This document shows, one piece after another, positions 20,813 through 33,075 of a stretch of 64,000 nt of DNA (within the stretch, counting starts at the first letter, position 1; each line of letters opens with the position of its first letter). Both the position numbers and the translations under genes were made by a program. The stretch lies in assembly GCA_021521415.1 (NCBI GenBank), contig JAIQDT010010148.1:18388-82387 (forward strand), read 5' to 3'. The notes beneath the pieces are model-generated. The model had not been told where the DNA came from, ran no database searches, and saw only the letters and a program-made list of their open reading frames with translations. The stretch comes from Bidens hawaiensis (taxonomy: Eukaryota > Streptophyta > Magnoliopsida > Asterales > Asteraceae).

Positions 20813-22063
20813 AGATGGCTGTGTATTTTGTATATATATTAGTGTATTAATTATGTAGTTTTATTGAATATATTGTTAGAACTTTGGTACTTCATACGTG
20901 CTTTTGTATTTCAGGTCATTGATCATTAAAGATGCTAAATTGGATACTTGTACAAGCATAGAATGATATCTCGGGAAGACCGAAGCATGATTTGATGTCT
21001 TGGGAAGTGTTACAAGGATTCGGGAAGAGTATGGATGAGAAATCATAAGCCGATGCTAAAACTGAACAAGATGGGTTGACAAAATGCGACCTTGAAGTAA
21101 AACGAGCATATCCTGAGCTAGAAAATGAGTTATGGGAGCCATAATATATTAATTTTGGGTTTCTCGACGATAGAAATCTGAAAATGAGGTTTTCTTAGGT
21201 CGCGATACGCGATGGGATGGTCATATGGCCATCACGTATCGCGATGGACATAAAAAACGGGAATTTTAGGTTTATATCTCATTCTTCATAAACAAGAACC
21301 CTAACTCCGTTTTGACGACCAAGAGGCGATTCCAGCAGTTCAAGAAGGCGATTTTCACCACCATAGCTTGTGTCAAGATCCTATACATGATACACATCAT
21401 CCGTATCGAAGATTCAATGATGTCAAGGCTTGGCTAATCTCCTAGAATCGCACCCGGGATGTATAGTTTGTAATCTTTACAATTTTTCTCATGTGACTAA
21501 GAATATTATTGTGTTATTATTGATGATTGATATATGATTATTGATGTTTGGTATTTCTGAGTGTTCGGTCAGTTTAGGTTTACGTTAGTCTGAACGATCT
21601 GTTACCAGTTTCCAGATAATTAATCATATGACTGTTTGGTTAGATTGAATACAATAAAGCATACAATTACCCTTAACTGAGTCACACTGGCAATGACTGT
21701 TTGATAACCAGTGCCGTGTGTAAAGTGATTGTTGATGTCTAAGGTTTTGTCTGATTAATCAGTCTTTAGTTAATCGTTTATAATTAATCTGATAGGTTGC
21801 ATGAGATAACTGTAGGTTGCTTACTTGAATTCCCGGGTGTGATTTGCTTTGTTAACTGCTTAAAACTCGTTTACTTGCTTGTTGCTTAGTTCTCTAAATT
21901 CATTTCAATTGCTTGTGTGATCAGCACTAAACAATAGTTACTTCATAATATTAAATTTGCACGCGAATTACATTGACCACATACTCCTTGTGATACGATA
22001 CCCTACTTGCTCTAACTATTTAGTTTAAATTGGGTTTTTGATTGACTTGAATGACGGTCATCA
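20813..22063 (+). repeat. 5' LTR of the Athila-like element
   Basis: Length 1,251 bp. It includes a near-perfect inverted repeat built of TCGCGATACGCGATGG and CCATCACGTATCGCGA (21200-21247), followed 25 bases later by a TATA-like TTTATATCTC (21271). The end GTCATCA is followed after three bases by the primer site. Confidence 0.88.
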
Positions 22064-22066
22064 AAA

Positions 22067-22084
22067 TGGCGCCGTTGCCGGGGA
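22067..22084 (+). other. Primer binding site, tRNA-Asp type
   Basis: TGGCGCCGTTGCCGGGGA starts three bases after the LTR end. It matches the complement of a plant tRNA-Asp 3' end, the usual primer of Athila-type elements. Confidence 0.85.
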
Positions 22085-22229
22085 GTTAGTGCGTTTAGTG
22101 TTTTTCATGATATTTGATTTATGTGTTGAATTTTAATTTTAGTCATCAATTTTTGTTTTCAATTTTTAGTTTAAATTTTACTTTTGTGTATTTTACGCGG
22201 GTTGTGTTAGTTGTGCAGATTACAGGTTT

Positions 22230-25200
22230 ATGCGCACCCGCCATTTGGGCCGACAGTCTCGGTTAATTTACGAGCCCGAAATCGAGAGGTTAGCTCGGCA
22301 GAACCGAGTACAAAACAGAAATTCAGAAATGGAAGACCAGAACCAGAACCAGAACCAGAACCATAACCAACACGAAAACCAGAAGCAGAACAATAACCAA
22401 AACCGAGACTCACTCCCACAAAATAACGCGTTTCACATAGACAACATACCTGACCCACTAAACTTCAATAACCAAAATGACAAAAATCACTCAGCTCGTG
22501 CTTCCAGAACCCGACATCGAAACCGCAACCTAAACCGAAACCTAAACCTAAATTTGACCAAGCCGGACCATCATCTCCAAATAATAACCCCAATCGTAGA
22601 GTTCGGATAAATATTGATAATGTTCAACCGAGTATTCCGACAGAAGATGAAGAAGAGGGGGAAAATAATAATGATGGGAACGAGGGTTTTGATGTTGAGG
22701 ATGAGGTAGATAGGTGGATTAGGAGAAATCAGGCGGTTGAGCCCGAGAACGAGGTTGTGGAGCCGGAAGAAGTGGGTGATGATAATGGGGATGAAGAGGT
22801 AGAAGAGCCGGTTAATCGAAGACGGGTTGAAGCATTTAACAGAAACGGAAGGGATCGAGACAGGGTGAATCGAGCGGAAATGCCCGAAAGAGTTCGTGGT
22901 ATTCAGGTTAACCGGGGTGGTTTGGCGAACCCCGGGGGGTTCAGGAGGAATTATATGGCCTCGGTTCAGGGTGTTAACAGTCGGTTCAGACTGGCTATTT
23001 CGGATGGAGCATCCCCGTTGGTCCCACATGAACAAGTGCCGGGACAACCGACTTTTAAGTCCGGCCGTCATACATCAACATCGTACCTCATTTTCACGGG
23101 ATGGCTTCTGAAGACCCTTATTCTCATTTGACTGACTTTTCAGCTATCTGCGGGTCGATTGGGGATGGTACTTATGATCAAGATGAGGTTCGTTTGCGGT
23201 TGTTCCAATTTTCATTAAAAGATTAGGCAAAGAACTGGTTTAACTCACTACCGATGCACAGTGTCGGGAACTGGGCCGAGATGCAGCAGTTGTTTTTAAA
23301 CGAGTATTATTCTCAATCGAAGACAAGTGAAGCCCGAATGGAGATCCGAAACTTTTCACAGTTATCGGGTGAATTATTTCACGAAGCCTTTACCAGGTAT
23401 AAAGATATAATCTATAAATGCCCACATCATCAAATCGATTTGTGGGAACTGTAAGTGTTTTGTTGATGGTTTGACATATGAGGATCGAAAGCATCTTATG
23501 GCCTCGTGTAACGGTCAGTTGCTGAATCAGCCTGAGGAGGATGATTGGGATTTTTTTGGAGTTTATGTGTGAAGATTCCAAGGCAGAAGCAGCAGCTGAA
23601 AGACGAAGACGTGGTAACTCCTCCAGGTCAGTTAAGTCAGTCACGAGTGAGTCTGAAAGAATTGCTGAGTTAGAACGTGAACTGGCTGGGTACAGAAAGG
23701 GTAAGAAGAAAGAAGTCGGGAAAGTTGGTGTTAGATTCCCGGTTTGTGAAGATTGTGGTGAACTTAGGCATAAGGCAGAAAATTGCCCCGAGTTTTCTGA
23801 TGGCGAGGAGGATGAACCCGAGGAAGTTAATTATGCTTACGGAGATTCCAATGGTCAAGGGTTGAATTCAAACACCTATCACCCAGGCCTGAGGAATCAC
23901 CAAAACTTTCGTTATGAGAACACGCCTACACAGTTGAACCCGAACTTTCAGGGATCGAGCCAGAACAGGTCGCAAGGTAATTACCGTCAGGCGGTTATCA
24001 GTAGCAGCAAGGTTCATTTGATCAGAATCGGGGGTATAACAGAGACGGTATCCGGGGTGGAAATTCATAGGGTAATCAGGACCAGCAGAGGGGGTCCTCG
24101 GGAAATGCGGATGAGTCTGTGCACTCAAAGTTGGATGCATTGATGAAGATTATGGCAGATCATAAGGCTGAAACGAAGAAACAGTTTGAGTTACATGATA
24201 AGTCAGCAGAGGCAATGTCAAAGCAGATTGGTCAGCTCGCAGCAGATATGGCAAAGTTGCAAAAGAGCGTAGGTCAACTCCCGAGCGATACTATAGTCAA
24301 CCCGAACCATTACTGCTCAAGCTCCAAGAAGGGAAACAATGTGCACATCAACGCTGTAAGTCTTTTACCTCATTTTGAAATTTCTGTTGTTGAAGTTGAT
24401 TCACCACCACAGTTTGTTGAGGGGGATAGTGGAAGATGTTAGTGGTGAGGATGATTGTGTCGATCAAAATGAATCAATTTTCCAAAATGAATCAAAACCA
24501 AAAACATATGAAATGTCTTTTTGTGAAAATTGGACATGTGAAAAATGTTTAAATGGTAAATTGACCAACATGAGAGATGAGGAGGTGGAGAATAATACCA
24601 CCTCAAGTAAACTACAATACCCAGGAGTGCCGCTTTTATCAATCAAATTGGGAAATTTAAAACTGATCGGGCACTTCTAGATCTTGGAGTATGTGTTAGT
24701 ATCATGCCCGGTAGTTTATATGATCAGTATGAATTTCGCCCATTAGAAAGGGTAAACACCACCGTGATGTTGGCGGACCAAACTCATACACTTCCTCGGG
24801 GCATGGTGACCAATGTAATGGCTCAGGTGGAGGAATTATTCTACCCAGTCGACTTTCTTATACTTGACTATGCTAAACGTGTGAATAATACACAACCTCA
24901 AGTCATATTGGGTAGGCCATTCCTTGCCACAACACATGCGCTAATTGACTGTGCTAAAGGGGTTTTGGGAATTAAGTGTGGAGACCGTGATAAACGGTTA
25001 TTATTGTTTGAAAATGCTATTAACCCTCTTGTTGACAAGTGTGTATCCTTGGACAAGGATCACACAAAAGAGGAATGTTTTGTGATTGACATGATAGATA
25101 AGAAGGGATTTGAGAAACAACAGAGTGAGAAGGGGGAAGAGACTGGTAGCCGACCAAGGAAGAAGAAAGTGAGACATCCACCCAACCAAAATGATCAAGA

Positions 25201-25321
25201 GTGGGGATTGAAGATGTTCGGGCCAGATCCTAGCCTATCGAAAGACTGGCAACAAATGATTGAAGAAAAGCGTGCTTATAATGATAAGGTTGCACGGGAG
25301 CGGGCCAGACGCCCACCTTGA
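22230..25321 (+). pseudogene. Athila-like gag-protease, frameshifted
   Basis: The coding region starts with an ATG at 22230 and an Asn/Gln-rich leader, then an acidic Glu/Asp/Arg-rich section. A capsid-like domain follows (about 23100-23450: DPYSHL, RLRLFQFSL, NWFNSLP) with an in-frame TAG at 23224. Next is a CCHC zinc knuckle (C-x2-C-x4-H-x4-C, about 23747-23786), a coiled coil (24130-24290) and an aspartic protease-like domain (24670-25000) with DLG and LGRPFLATTHALID. At least four frame changes are needed to read it through. The last open part, 24704-25321, ends with a basic tail. No polymerase domains follow. Confidence 0.82.
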
Positions 25322-27320
25322 ATGGCATACAAGTTTCAAAAGGGTGGTAATTGTACATTTTGTATATTTTTAGTTTCAATTTTGTGTTAGTTTTTATATT
25401 ACTAATTGTATTTCAAGATGGTAGTTAAGCGACCCAGAGTGCTTTCATGTTCATTTTGATGTGGTTAATTCAGGTACGTGTATATAATGTTGTAACCAAA
25501 CTTTGTGGGTGTAGTTCACTATAAACCCTCATGAGATCTCACTTGTCCTCCCGGGCTACCGAGAGGTTTAAAGGGCTTGTTTCATATGCTAAATGCAATC
25601 GTGATTCCTACGAAAGTGAGTTAGGTCTTTTAACGTTTTAACTTGTTTAACTAAATTTATCATGAAATGACTTAATTTGGCTCGGTAATTGTTTTAATAA
25701 AATTAACATAAAATCATTTTCATAACTCTTAAAAGACCTATGTCTTACACTTGTGAGAAGCTTGCTTCTACACGTCTCGAGATTTTGCAGGTTCAATTGT
25801 CAGTTTGGTAATTGGTTGAGACGAAAGTATACGAGTGTTTATGAGAGTTCGCGAGCCGAATGGTCTCTTCCAGTCTCGTTAATATCAGGTGATTTCAGTT
25901 TCATAATTTATTTTATTTTCTTAGTTTAAATGTTAAAAGTGTAATTGTATAGTTGCTAGTAGAACCATCACATTTGAGCCCCGAGTTTTTATATCTCTTA
26001 ACAATCAAAAAGTCAATTTCAACCCCGTCCCTCAAATGTTTATTAACTGTTTAAATATTTTAACATTGAGGACAATGTAAACCTCGAGTGTGGGTATAGA
26101 GGAAATTTGAAAATTTTAACCCGATAGTATCTCGAAGAGTGTTCAGAAACCAAAGTTGTTACTGTTAATTATTGCCATTAATGACAAGTTATAGGTTTCT
26201 GGTCATGGTTGTTTTTTCAGCTTCTCAATATCACAAATGTTTTCACAACGAGAAGTTAAAAATGGGGTCGTTTAGGCGGGGATAACGAGTCAATGGGACA
26301 TGTACACATGTTTATATCATCAACCCTATTCCTCCGGTACGTGTGTGAGTTGACCCAAATATATATAATACACATATAATATATAGTACACACATGTCAA
26401 TTGAGTGCTTTCATCGATGTTCATGGATTACAGGATCGTAGTTGGCAAAATGCAAAAGTGATAGAGGCAATTAGGTTAAGCCTCGTCTGGATGAGCTAGA
26501 GTGTGGGTACTGGGGGGTTGGGCCTCATACATTATACATATGAGCGTGGGTAATGTGAGGGGCGGGGGGTTGGGTCCCTTAGAAAACATTTCTTGGACTT
26601 ATTTTTCATTTGTTTAACCCCGACATTATGATACGAGACGATCTGACTTACTAGGTTTATTTGTAAGTGTATTTGTCTTTGTTTTTGTATTTGTTCCATT
26701 ATTAAGCATCATGTTATTATGGAAAAAAAATTGAGGAAAATGCCAAAAAGATGTTTGTTTATATTTAGTTATGTATTTAGTAGTTCGTTTATTTAAAAGA
26801 AAAATCAGTATGTATGTTAGTTTGCATAATTAGAGGTTTTTTAATAAGTCAGTTAGTTTGTATAGTAGTTTCGTTTATTTAGATGTTTGGTAATAAGCCG
26901 GGTCGGATCGTTTGAGCTACTCAAATATTTCCCTTTCATACCCTTACACCTAGCCCCGTTACAACCCTTTTAAGACCTCTTGATTTGCATTTGTGTCAAA
27001 GCAGCTTTACGGATGAATATTTGCTTATGAGTGATACTGAGAGCAGAGTGATACTAGCACATCTTTTTCTAGTCCAGATATTAAACCGAGAGGAGAGATG
27101 TTATATTATGAGGGGTATGAGCATGTGTGCCTTAACCGGAAACGGGCGGCTCTATTGTTTTTATTATAGCATTTAACCTTATTTGTGAGATGTCAATCTA
27201 AAAACAGTGTCAGTATGGGAAACTGGGTATGACCTTAAACCTTACTAGTATTAATAGTGATAATTTATATACATATGATGGAGGTTAATGTTTGCTTTAG
27301 AGTTTACTTGAGGCAAGCAA
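25322..27320. other. Non-coding 3' part of the Athila-like element
   Basis: No RT, integrase or env-like frame is found in these 2 kb. A conserved phrase, ATTGAGGACAATGT followed by CTCGAGTGTGG (26066-26093), and the block around TTTGTGGGTGTAGTTCACTA (25500) both recur in the second Athila-like element at 34-41 kb on the other strand. Confidence 0.7.
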
Positions 27321-27337
27321 AAGATAAGTGTGGGATG
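27321..27337 (+). other. Polypurine tract of the Athila-like element
   Basis: AAGATAAGTGTGGGATG immediately precedes the right LTR start TGATGG. The second Athila-like element has the matching tract on the - strand at 35529-35545. Confidence 0.7.
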
Positions 27338-28587
27338 TGATGGCCGTGTATTTTGTATATATATTAGTGTATTAATTATGTAGTTTTATTGAATATATTG
27401 TTAGAACTTTGGTACTTCATACGTGCTTTTGTATTTCAGATCATTGATCATTAAAGATGCTAAATTGGAGACTTGTACGAGCATGGAATGATATCTCGGG
27501 AAGACCGAAGCATGATTTGATGTCTTGGGAAGTGTTACAAGGATTCGTGAAGAGTATGGATGAGAAATCATAAGCCGATGCTAATACTGAACAAGATGGG
27601 TTGACAAAATGCGACCTTGAAGTAAAACGAGCATATCCTGAGCTAGAAAATGAGTTACGGGAGCCATAATATATGAATTTTGGGTTTCACGACGAGAGAA
27701 ATCTGAAAATGAGGCTTTCTTAGGTCGCAATACGCGATGGGATGGTCATATGGCCATCGCGTATCGCGATGGACATAAAAACAGGAATTTTAGGTTTATA
27801 TCTCATTCTTCATAAACAAGAACCCTAACTCCGTTTTGACGACCAAGAGGCGATTCCAGCAGTTCAAGAAGGCGATTTTTACCACCATAGCTTGTGTCAA
27901 GATCCTATACATGATACACATCATCCGTATCGAAGATTCAATGATGTCAAGGCTCGGCTAATCTCCTAGAATCGCACCCGAGATGTATAGTTTGTAATCT
28001 TTACAATTTTTCTCATGTGACTAAGAATATTATTGTGTTATTATTGATGATTTATATATGATTATTGATGTTTGGTATTTCTGAGTGTTCGGTCGGTTTA
28101 GGTTTACGTTAGTCTGAACTATCTGTTACAAGTTGCTAGATAATTAATCATATGACTGTTTGGTTAGATTGAATACAATAAAACATACAATTACCCTTAA
28201 TTGAGTCACACTGGCAAGGACTGTTTGATAACCGGTGCCGTGTGTAAAGTGATTGTTGATGTCTAAGGTTTTGTCTGATTAACAGTCTTTAGTTAATCGT
28301 TTATAATTAATCTGATAGGTTGCATGAGATAACTGTAGGTTGCTTACTTGAATTCCCGGGTGTGATTTGCTTTGTTAACTGCTTAAAACTCGTTTACTTG
28401 CTTGTTGCTTAGTTCTCTAAATTCATTTCAATTTTTTGTCTGATCAGCACTAAGTAATAGTTACTTCATAATATTAAATATGTACGCGAATTACATTGAC
28501 CACATACTCCTTGTGATACGATACCCTACTTGCTCTAACTATTTAGTTCAAAATTGGGTTTTTGATTGACTTGGACAACAGTCATCA
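27338..28587 (+). repeat. 3' LTR of the Athila-like element
   Basis: Length 1,250 bp, nearly identical to 20813-22063. Here the terminal TG is intact. The hairpin motif is at about 27725-27771 and is more symmetric than in the left copy (CCATCGCGTATCGCGATGG). Confidence 0.9.
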
Positions 28588-28592
28588 CCCAC

Positions 28593-29490
28593 TTCTCCAC
28601 ACGGCGCGAGCAACCATCTAGTTTTATTAAAAGCTCTAGCTATCTCCCAAACACCTAAATATATTTAAAAAGCTACAACTAACAACTACCAACTTTCAAC
28701 CATCAGCAACCAACTTCTAGCTAACAGACATCAGCTAGCTTTGTCAAACATAACCAATACATTTGTTATGATTGTTGTACTATGAGATTCATATGCAAAG
28801 AGGAGTTAATTCTATTTTAACATATTGTGTGACACACAACCATCAAGTAATTTCTTCCTCTGTTTTTCAATTCCTACTATTGCTATAGAATTTGTTGACT
28901 TCTGTGATTCTTTCCGTATTTTTCTTATTATAACTTTTTTTACTTTTAATAATATTATATTTTTCCTATAAACTAAAACATGAATTATAGCTTATTCTTG
29001 AGAAATCTTAACTAAAAAGCTAACATTCTAGTTGAAAAAACTGAAGTGAAACGTTTAGCTAAAGATGATATATTGTAATTAGTTGCAACATAATTCATGT
29101 TTGATAAACTGAATTTTGTTTAGGTGATTTGTATCAAAATTATGTGAGAAGATATGCTCATTTTAGTAGATATATAAAGCTAATTAACCTTACTTTGGAA
29201 CATTTTATCTTTCATTAAAATAAAATTTCAAAAATTTATGCTCGAAAAATAGTGAAAACACGGTGGTCTACTCTAGTACTCTAGTATTATAATATGTTCA
29301 TAACTTCATATTGTATTATTGAAGGAATCCTAAAGAAGACGTGAAATCTATTTTTTAAGAAGTATGTCAAACACGGGCCTAGCTTTCTCCTCTTCTACCC
29401 ATTTTTGGCATTTCCTTTTTTAATTATATTTCATACTATCTTTTTATTTCAAGTAGTATTTATTTTTCATTTTATTTTGTTTATTAAATT
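28593..29490. other. AT-rich spacer
   Basis: No gene is seen. The first 160 bases end in TTTGTCAAACATA (28752), a possible partner of the motif at 20012. The rest is AT-rich without recognisable structure. Confidence 0.5.
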
Positions 29491-29810
29491 GTTACTAAAA
29501 CAAATAGGATAACGACACGTTGCCGGAATCTGGACGGAATAGGTCGTCGACGATGTGTTAGTGTATAACGCATCGTTGCCACCCTACGTTAGCAATATAA
29601 CGCATCACTGCTACCCTACGTTAGCAACATAACGCATCGTCAACCCTATGTTATACCCAACAAGTCGCCGGTCATGAGATCCGGCAGGTCACCGTCGGTG
29701 ATGTGAACATGAGTGTCTGATATGGCAGCCCATCATTGACGTCGTTAACAAGAACACATCGTCGACGACCTATTCTGGCCACGTTTCGTTATCCTATTTG
29801 TTTCAGTAAC
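29491..29810. repeat. Inverted-repeat element with internal 30-bp tandem units
   Basis: The left arm begins GTTACTAAAACAAATAGGAT and the right arm is its near-complement ending ATCCTATTTGTTTCAGTAAC. The match extends about 60 bases inward through CGTCGACGATGTGTT. The interior contains three tandem units near ATAACGCATCG...CCCTACGTTAGCA (29562-29655). No target duplication was found. Confidence 0.65.
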
Positions 29811-30456
29811 GCATCGTCGGTGTTCGCCATCATGTCGTCGGCGTTCGCTATCATGTTGTCAGCGACGAGATACCAAAGGGACAAAGTTGGAAAGTTGAAT
29901 TAATGAGGATAATCTTGGAAACACATTCTCTAAATAGGCTATTGTGGGAATTTTCCCAAGATTGATAACCTCCTCGATAAAGACAAAAGACGTTAGTACT
30001 GAAGATTGGATTGACTGATGTTACTAGATACTGAAAGAGCTAAAGACTGAAGATCGCAAAAGGACTAAAGTCTCAAAGAACTTATAGTTTGGAAGTACTT
30101 AATTGAAGAATTAATAACTTGGTAACAATTGATAAGCTTATTGGTTATTTAGTTCATCAGTTTTTTTTTTTTATATTTTCAGTTGATTAGCCACATTCAT
30201 ATGTTGTTTACTCTAAATAATTACTGGGAATGTCACTATTGCATTATCTTAGAATGTTTAAGCTCTCTATCATGGTGATGTTATCATGTTAACCGATGTC
30301 ACTCTGAATCTCACTCACGTATTTACTGTATTTCCATTGACATTCCTATTATCATTGTTACACTATATTTTACATATAGCGAGTTTTGAGGGATCATTGG
30401 TTGAGGAGGAGTTCATCATGATCATTATATATAAATTTCTTATTCGAATTCAAGTA
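29811..30456. other. Spacer
   Basis: No gene or clear repeat is recognised; AT-rich with a T run near 30165. Confidence 0.5.
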
Positions 30457-30464
30457 AAGGAAAT

Positions 30465-30996
30465 TTGGGGTGAGCAGAAAACCGAAAATACCGAACCGAA
30501 ACCGAATTAACCGAAAAAACCGAACCGAAGCATTAACCGACGGTTTTTTTTTTGGTTTTTTGGAAAACCGAAATTTTGGTTTCGGTTCGGTTACCCATTT
30601 CAAAAATACCGAAAAAACCGAACCGAACCGATTAACTTGGTATATTAAAATAAATAATTTAAATGATTGTTAAATATATTTATACTAAGCCATATGCGAC
30701 AACAACCGAAACAAATTAAGAGTTTGTTGGTTCAATAGATTTGTAAGAGAAATTAGAGTTTGTGAAAGAAATAGTAAATGTTAATATTATTTTTGTACAT
30801 AGGAACTAGTTGCATAAAACAATTAATAGAACGAAAAAAACAAAACAAGAAAAAATAAAAAAAAACCGAATATAACCGAACTGAAACCGAAAACCGAAAA
30901 ACCGAAAAACCGAAACCGAACGGTTTTTATATATAAAAAAACCGAAGTTTCGGTTTCACCTAAAAACCGAACCAAACCGAACCATACTCAGCCCTA
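30465..30996. mobile_element. hAT-type miniature element made of ACCGAA motifs
   Basis: AAGGAAAT stands on both sides (30457-30464 and 30997-31004), an 8-bp target duplication as in hAT transposons. The ends TTGGGGTGAGCA and TAGGGCTGAGTA (right end, other strand) are imperfect terminal inverted repeats. The interior is rich in AACCGAAACCGAA on one side and GGTTTCGGTT on the other, so it can fold into a long hairpin. There is no coding capacity. Confidence 0.85.
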
Positions 30997-31134
30997 AAGG
31001 AAATTGATTATAGAATTTGATCTTGATTTGTGTTTAATATTATTTTGCTGCAATATTATCTATATATAGTAAAATTGATGGTTAGTGCCACAAACTTTAG
31101 CTTGTTGTTTTAGGTCATAGATAAATTATTTGGG

Positions 31135-31240
31135 ATGCTAACCAATATGATGTGTCGGTCTAGTGGTTTATATTCTATTTGTTGAAACACTGATTGGGTG
31201 GGTCGTAGGTTTGAATCCGGTTTCAAGTTGTATGACTATT
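31135..31240 (+). mobile_element. SINE-like tRNA-derived sequence
   Basis: A polymerase III A-box-like TCGGTCTAGTGGT (31155-31167) and a B-box-like GGTTTGAATCC (31208-31218) stand about 40 bases apart in the right order, as in tRNA-derived SINEs. There is no acceptor stem, so it is not a tRNA gene. The borders are uncertain. Confidence 0.5.
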
Positions 31241-31792
31241 TTATATTATAATTTATAATTATTATTAATAACAATTATAATTATAAATTGTTAACGTTTT
31301 ATGTTTTATGTATATGGCTTGGGTATTTTCGACGGAATAAACGTCTTTTTAAATACTTTAATATTTTATATATTAATCAACCGAACTCACATTAGTGCAC
31401 CACTGCAAAACGACGGGTATATAAACAACTCCGACCTACTCGACGTGTTATTCGACTTGCCAGGCGCAAAGCGGTTGGTAAAACACTAGTATTTTTTAAG
31501 TTACAATCTTTCACAAATCTAAGTAGTAGTAGTAGTGATCCCAACACTATCCCTATAATTTGTTAGTATATATGAATCAAAGGACTTTTAGTGACTAATA
31601 GATCTGTTGGTCATCCCTCTTAGAAAGTATGATCCGTCGATGATGATCCGTGGGGAAACTGGAAATGGGTAAATTATATCACCGATGGATCAACAACCTA
31701 TTTGCGGATAAATATTATCGCTAAATCATCGTGGCATTGTCATAGATTGACGACATATACAAATCCAGTTAGGCGGCATGCATCAAATTGGA
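31241..31792. other. Spacer
   Basis: AT-rich, no gene recognised; one short open frame at 31301-31489 has no family features. Confidence 0.45.
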
Positions 31793-31800
31793 TGTATGGA

Positions 31801-32549
31801 TAGCGCTGTAAACGAACCGATCGAACACGAACAAGGTCTTGTTCATGTTCGTTCGTTAAGAAAATATTGTGTTCATGAACGGTTCACGAACACTTACCGA
31901 ACGGGATTTTATGTTCGTGTTCGTTCATTAAGAAAATTAATGTGTTCACGAACGGTTCACGAACACAAACGAACAAAAATAAAATCGGTAGAGGCTAGAG
32001 AATAAGACTGATGTATTTATCAATGTGAATATTGAAAGCCCGTAAATGAATCGAATGAACACGAACAATGGCATATTCATGTTCGTTCATTAAATTTTAT
32101 AATTAATCGAACAAATATTTATGTTCATGTGCGTTTATTTAAAAATGGACATTTGTGTTCGTTTATGTTCGTTTTTTAAAATCTAAACAAACATAACTAA
32201 ATAAAGATAAACGAACATAAATAAACATATACGAGCCAATGTGAATGAACACAAGCAAACATAAACAAACTTAAATCTGAAAACACATAAATGAACACAA
32301 ATTAACAAATATAAAACCTTTAGGCAGGTGACATATCTATATAATATTTAATTATTTTCTATTAATACATAAACGAACATAAACGAACGAATGAACGAAC
32401 GGAACATTTGTTCATGTTTGTTCATTTAGTTAAACGAACACAAATTTTGTGTTCATGTTCGTTCGTTATTAAATAAACGAACATAAACAAACTTCCCGCC
32501 GAACGGTTCACGAACAGTTCACCGAACATTCGGTTCGTTTATAGGAAAA
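31801..32549. mobile_element. hAT-type miniature element of the GTTCGTTT family
   Basis: The 8-bp target duplication TGTATGGA lies at 31793-31800 and 32550-32557. The left end TAGCGCTGTAAACGAACCG and the right end on the other strand TTTTCCTATAAACGAACCG share TAAACGAACCG in register. The interior is almost entirely AACGAACA / TGTTCGTT repeats that change direction, able to fold back on itself. It has no coding capacity. Older copies lie at 870-1170 and 2197-3018. Confidence 0.87.
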
Positions 32550-32557
32550 TGTATGGA

Positions 32558-33075
32558 GGGTTACTTTGTCTACTCACATACACATGTAAGCATCCCTAAG
32601 ACTCACAAAGTTCTAGTCACACCTTGTATAAGCCTATTGGAAAAGTCTAGAGGGGGCAATTAATATTTTTTACATTACAAATGAGTCAAATTGTTTGTAT
32701 TATGAAAACCATCTACGTAGATGGTTGACAAATAAAGAGGTTTAGCTAGGTTTGATATGATGTGTATATATTCTATGTATTTGCATCTAAAAGGTGCTTA
32801 GAATATTTGCAAACACTTTGTTATAGAATACTGATAAATCAGTATGAACTTCTCAGCATATTTTTAGAATATTTTAGTTGATTTTATGCAATATTTAATG
32901 CCCCACGAAAATTAAATCATATGTTTAGAAAGTAATATTTAACTTTAATGTGAATTGTTGCCTTTTTCTTGATCAATCAAAACGAATTTGTTATGATACA
33001 ATGTTTCAAAAGGAATATATATACGTTTGAAAACGAATATTATCTTTAATATATCTTATGTTTCTTAAATATCTT
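32558..33075. other. AT-rich spacer
   Basis: No gene or repeat structure is recognised. Confidence 0.5.

Larger units (their letters stand above)
20813..28587 (+). mobile_element. Non-autonomous Athila-like gypsy element (gag-protease only)
   Basis: It is a complete element of 7,775 bp. LTRs are 20813-22063 and 27338-28587, a primer site complementary to tRNA-Asp follows the left LTR, and a purine tract precedes the right one. CCCAC stands on both sides (20808-20812 and 28588-28592) as a 5-bp target duplication. LTR ends are TGATGG...GTCATCA, but the left LTR starts AGATGG, a point change of the first base. By eye the LTRs differ at roughly 30 or more of 1,250 sites, so it is older than the copia at 44-54 kb. 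No RT, RNase H or integrase is present in the 5.3-kb interior; it depends on another element. Confidence 0.9.

Noticed and set aside
22230..22458. Short + and - strand frames around the Asn/Gln-rich leader as separate genes
   Set aside because: The + strand frame is the start of gag and the - strand frame is its shadow.
31155..31218. tRNA gene
   Set aside because: A- and B-box-like motifs exist, but no acceptor stem or anticodon arm can be formed.
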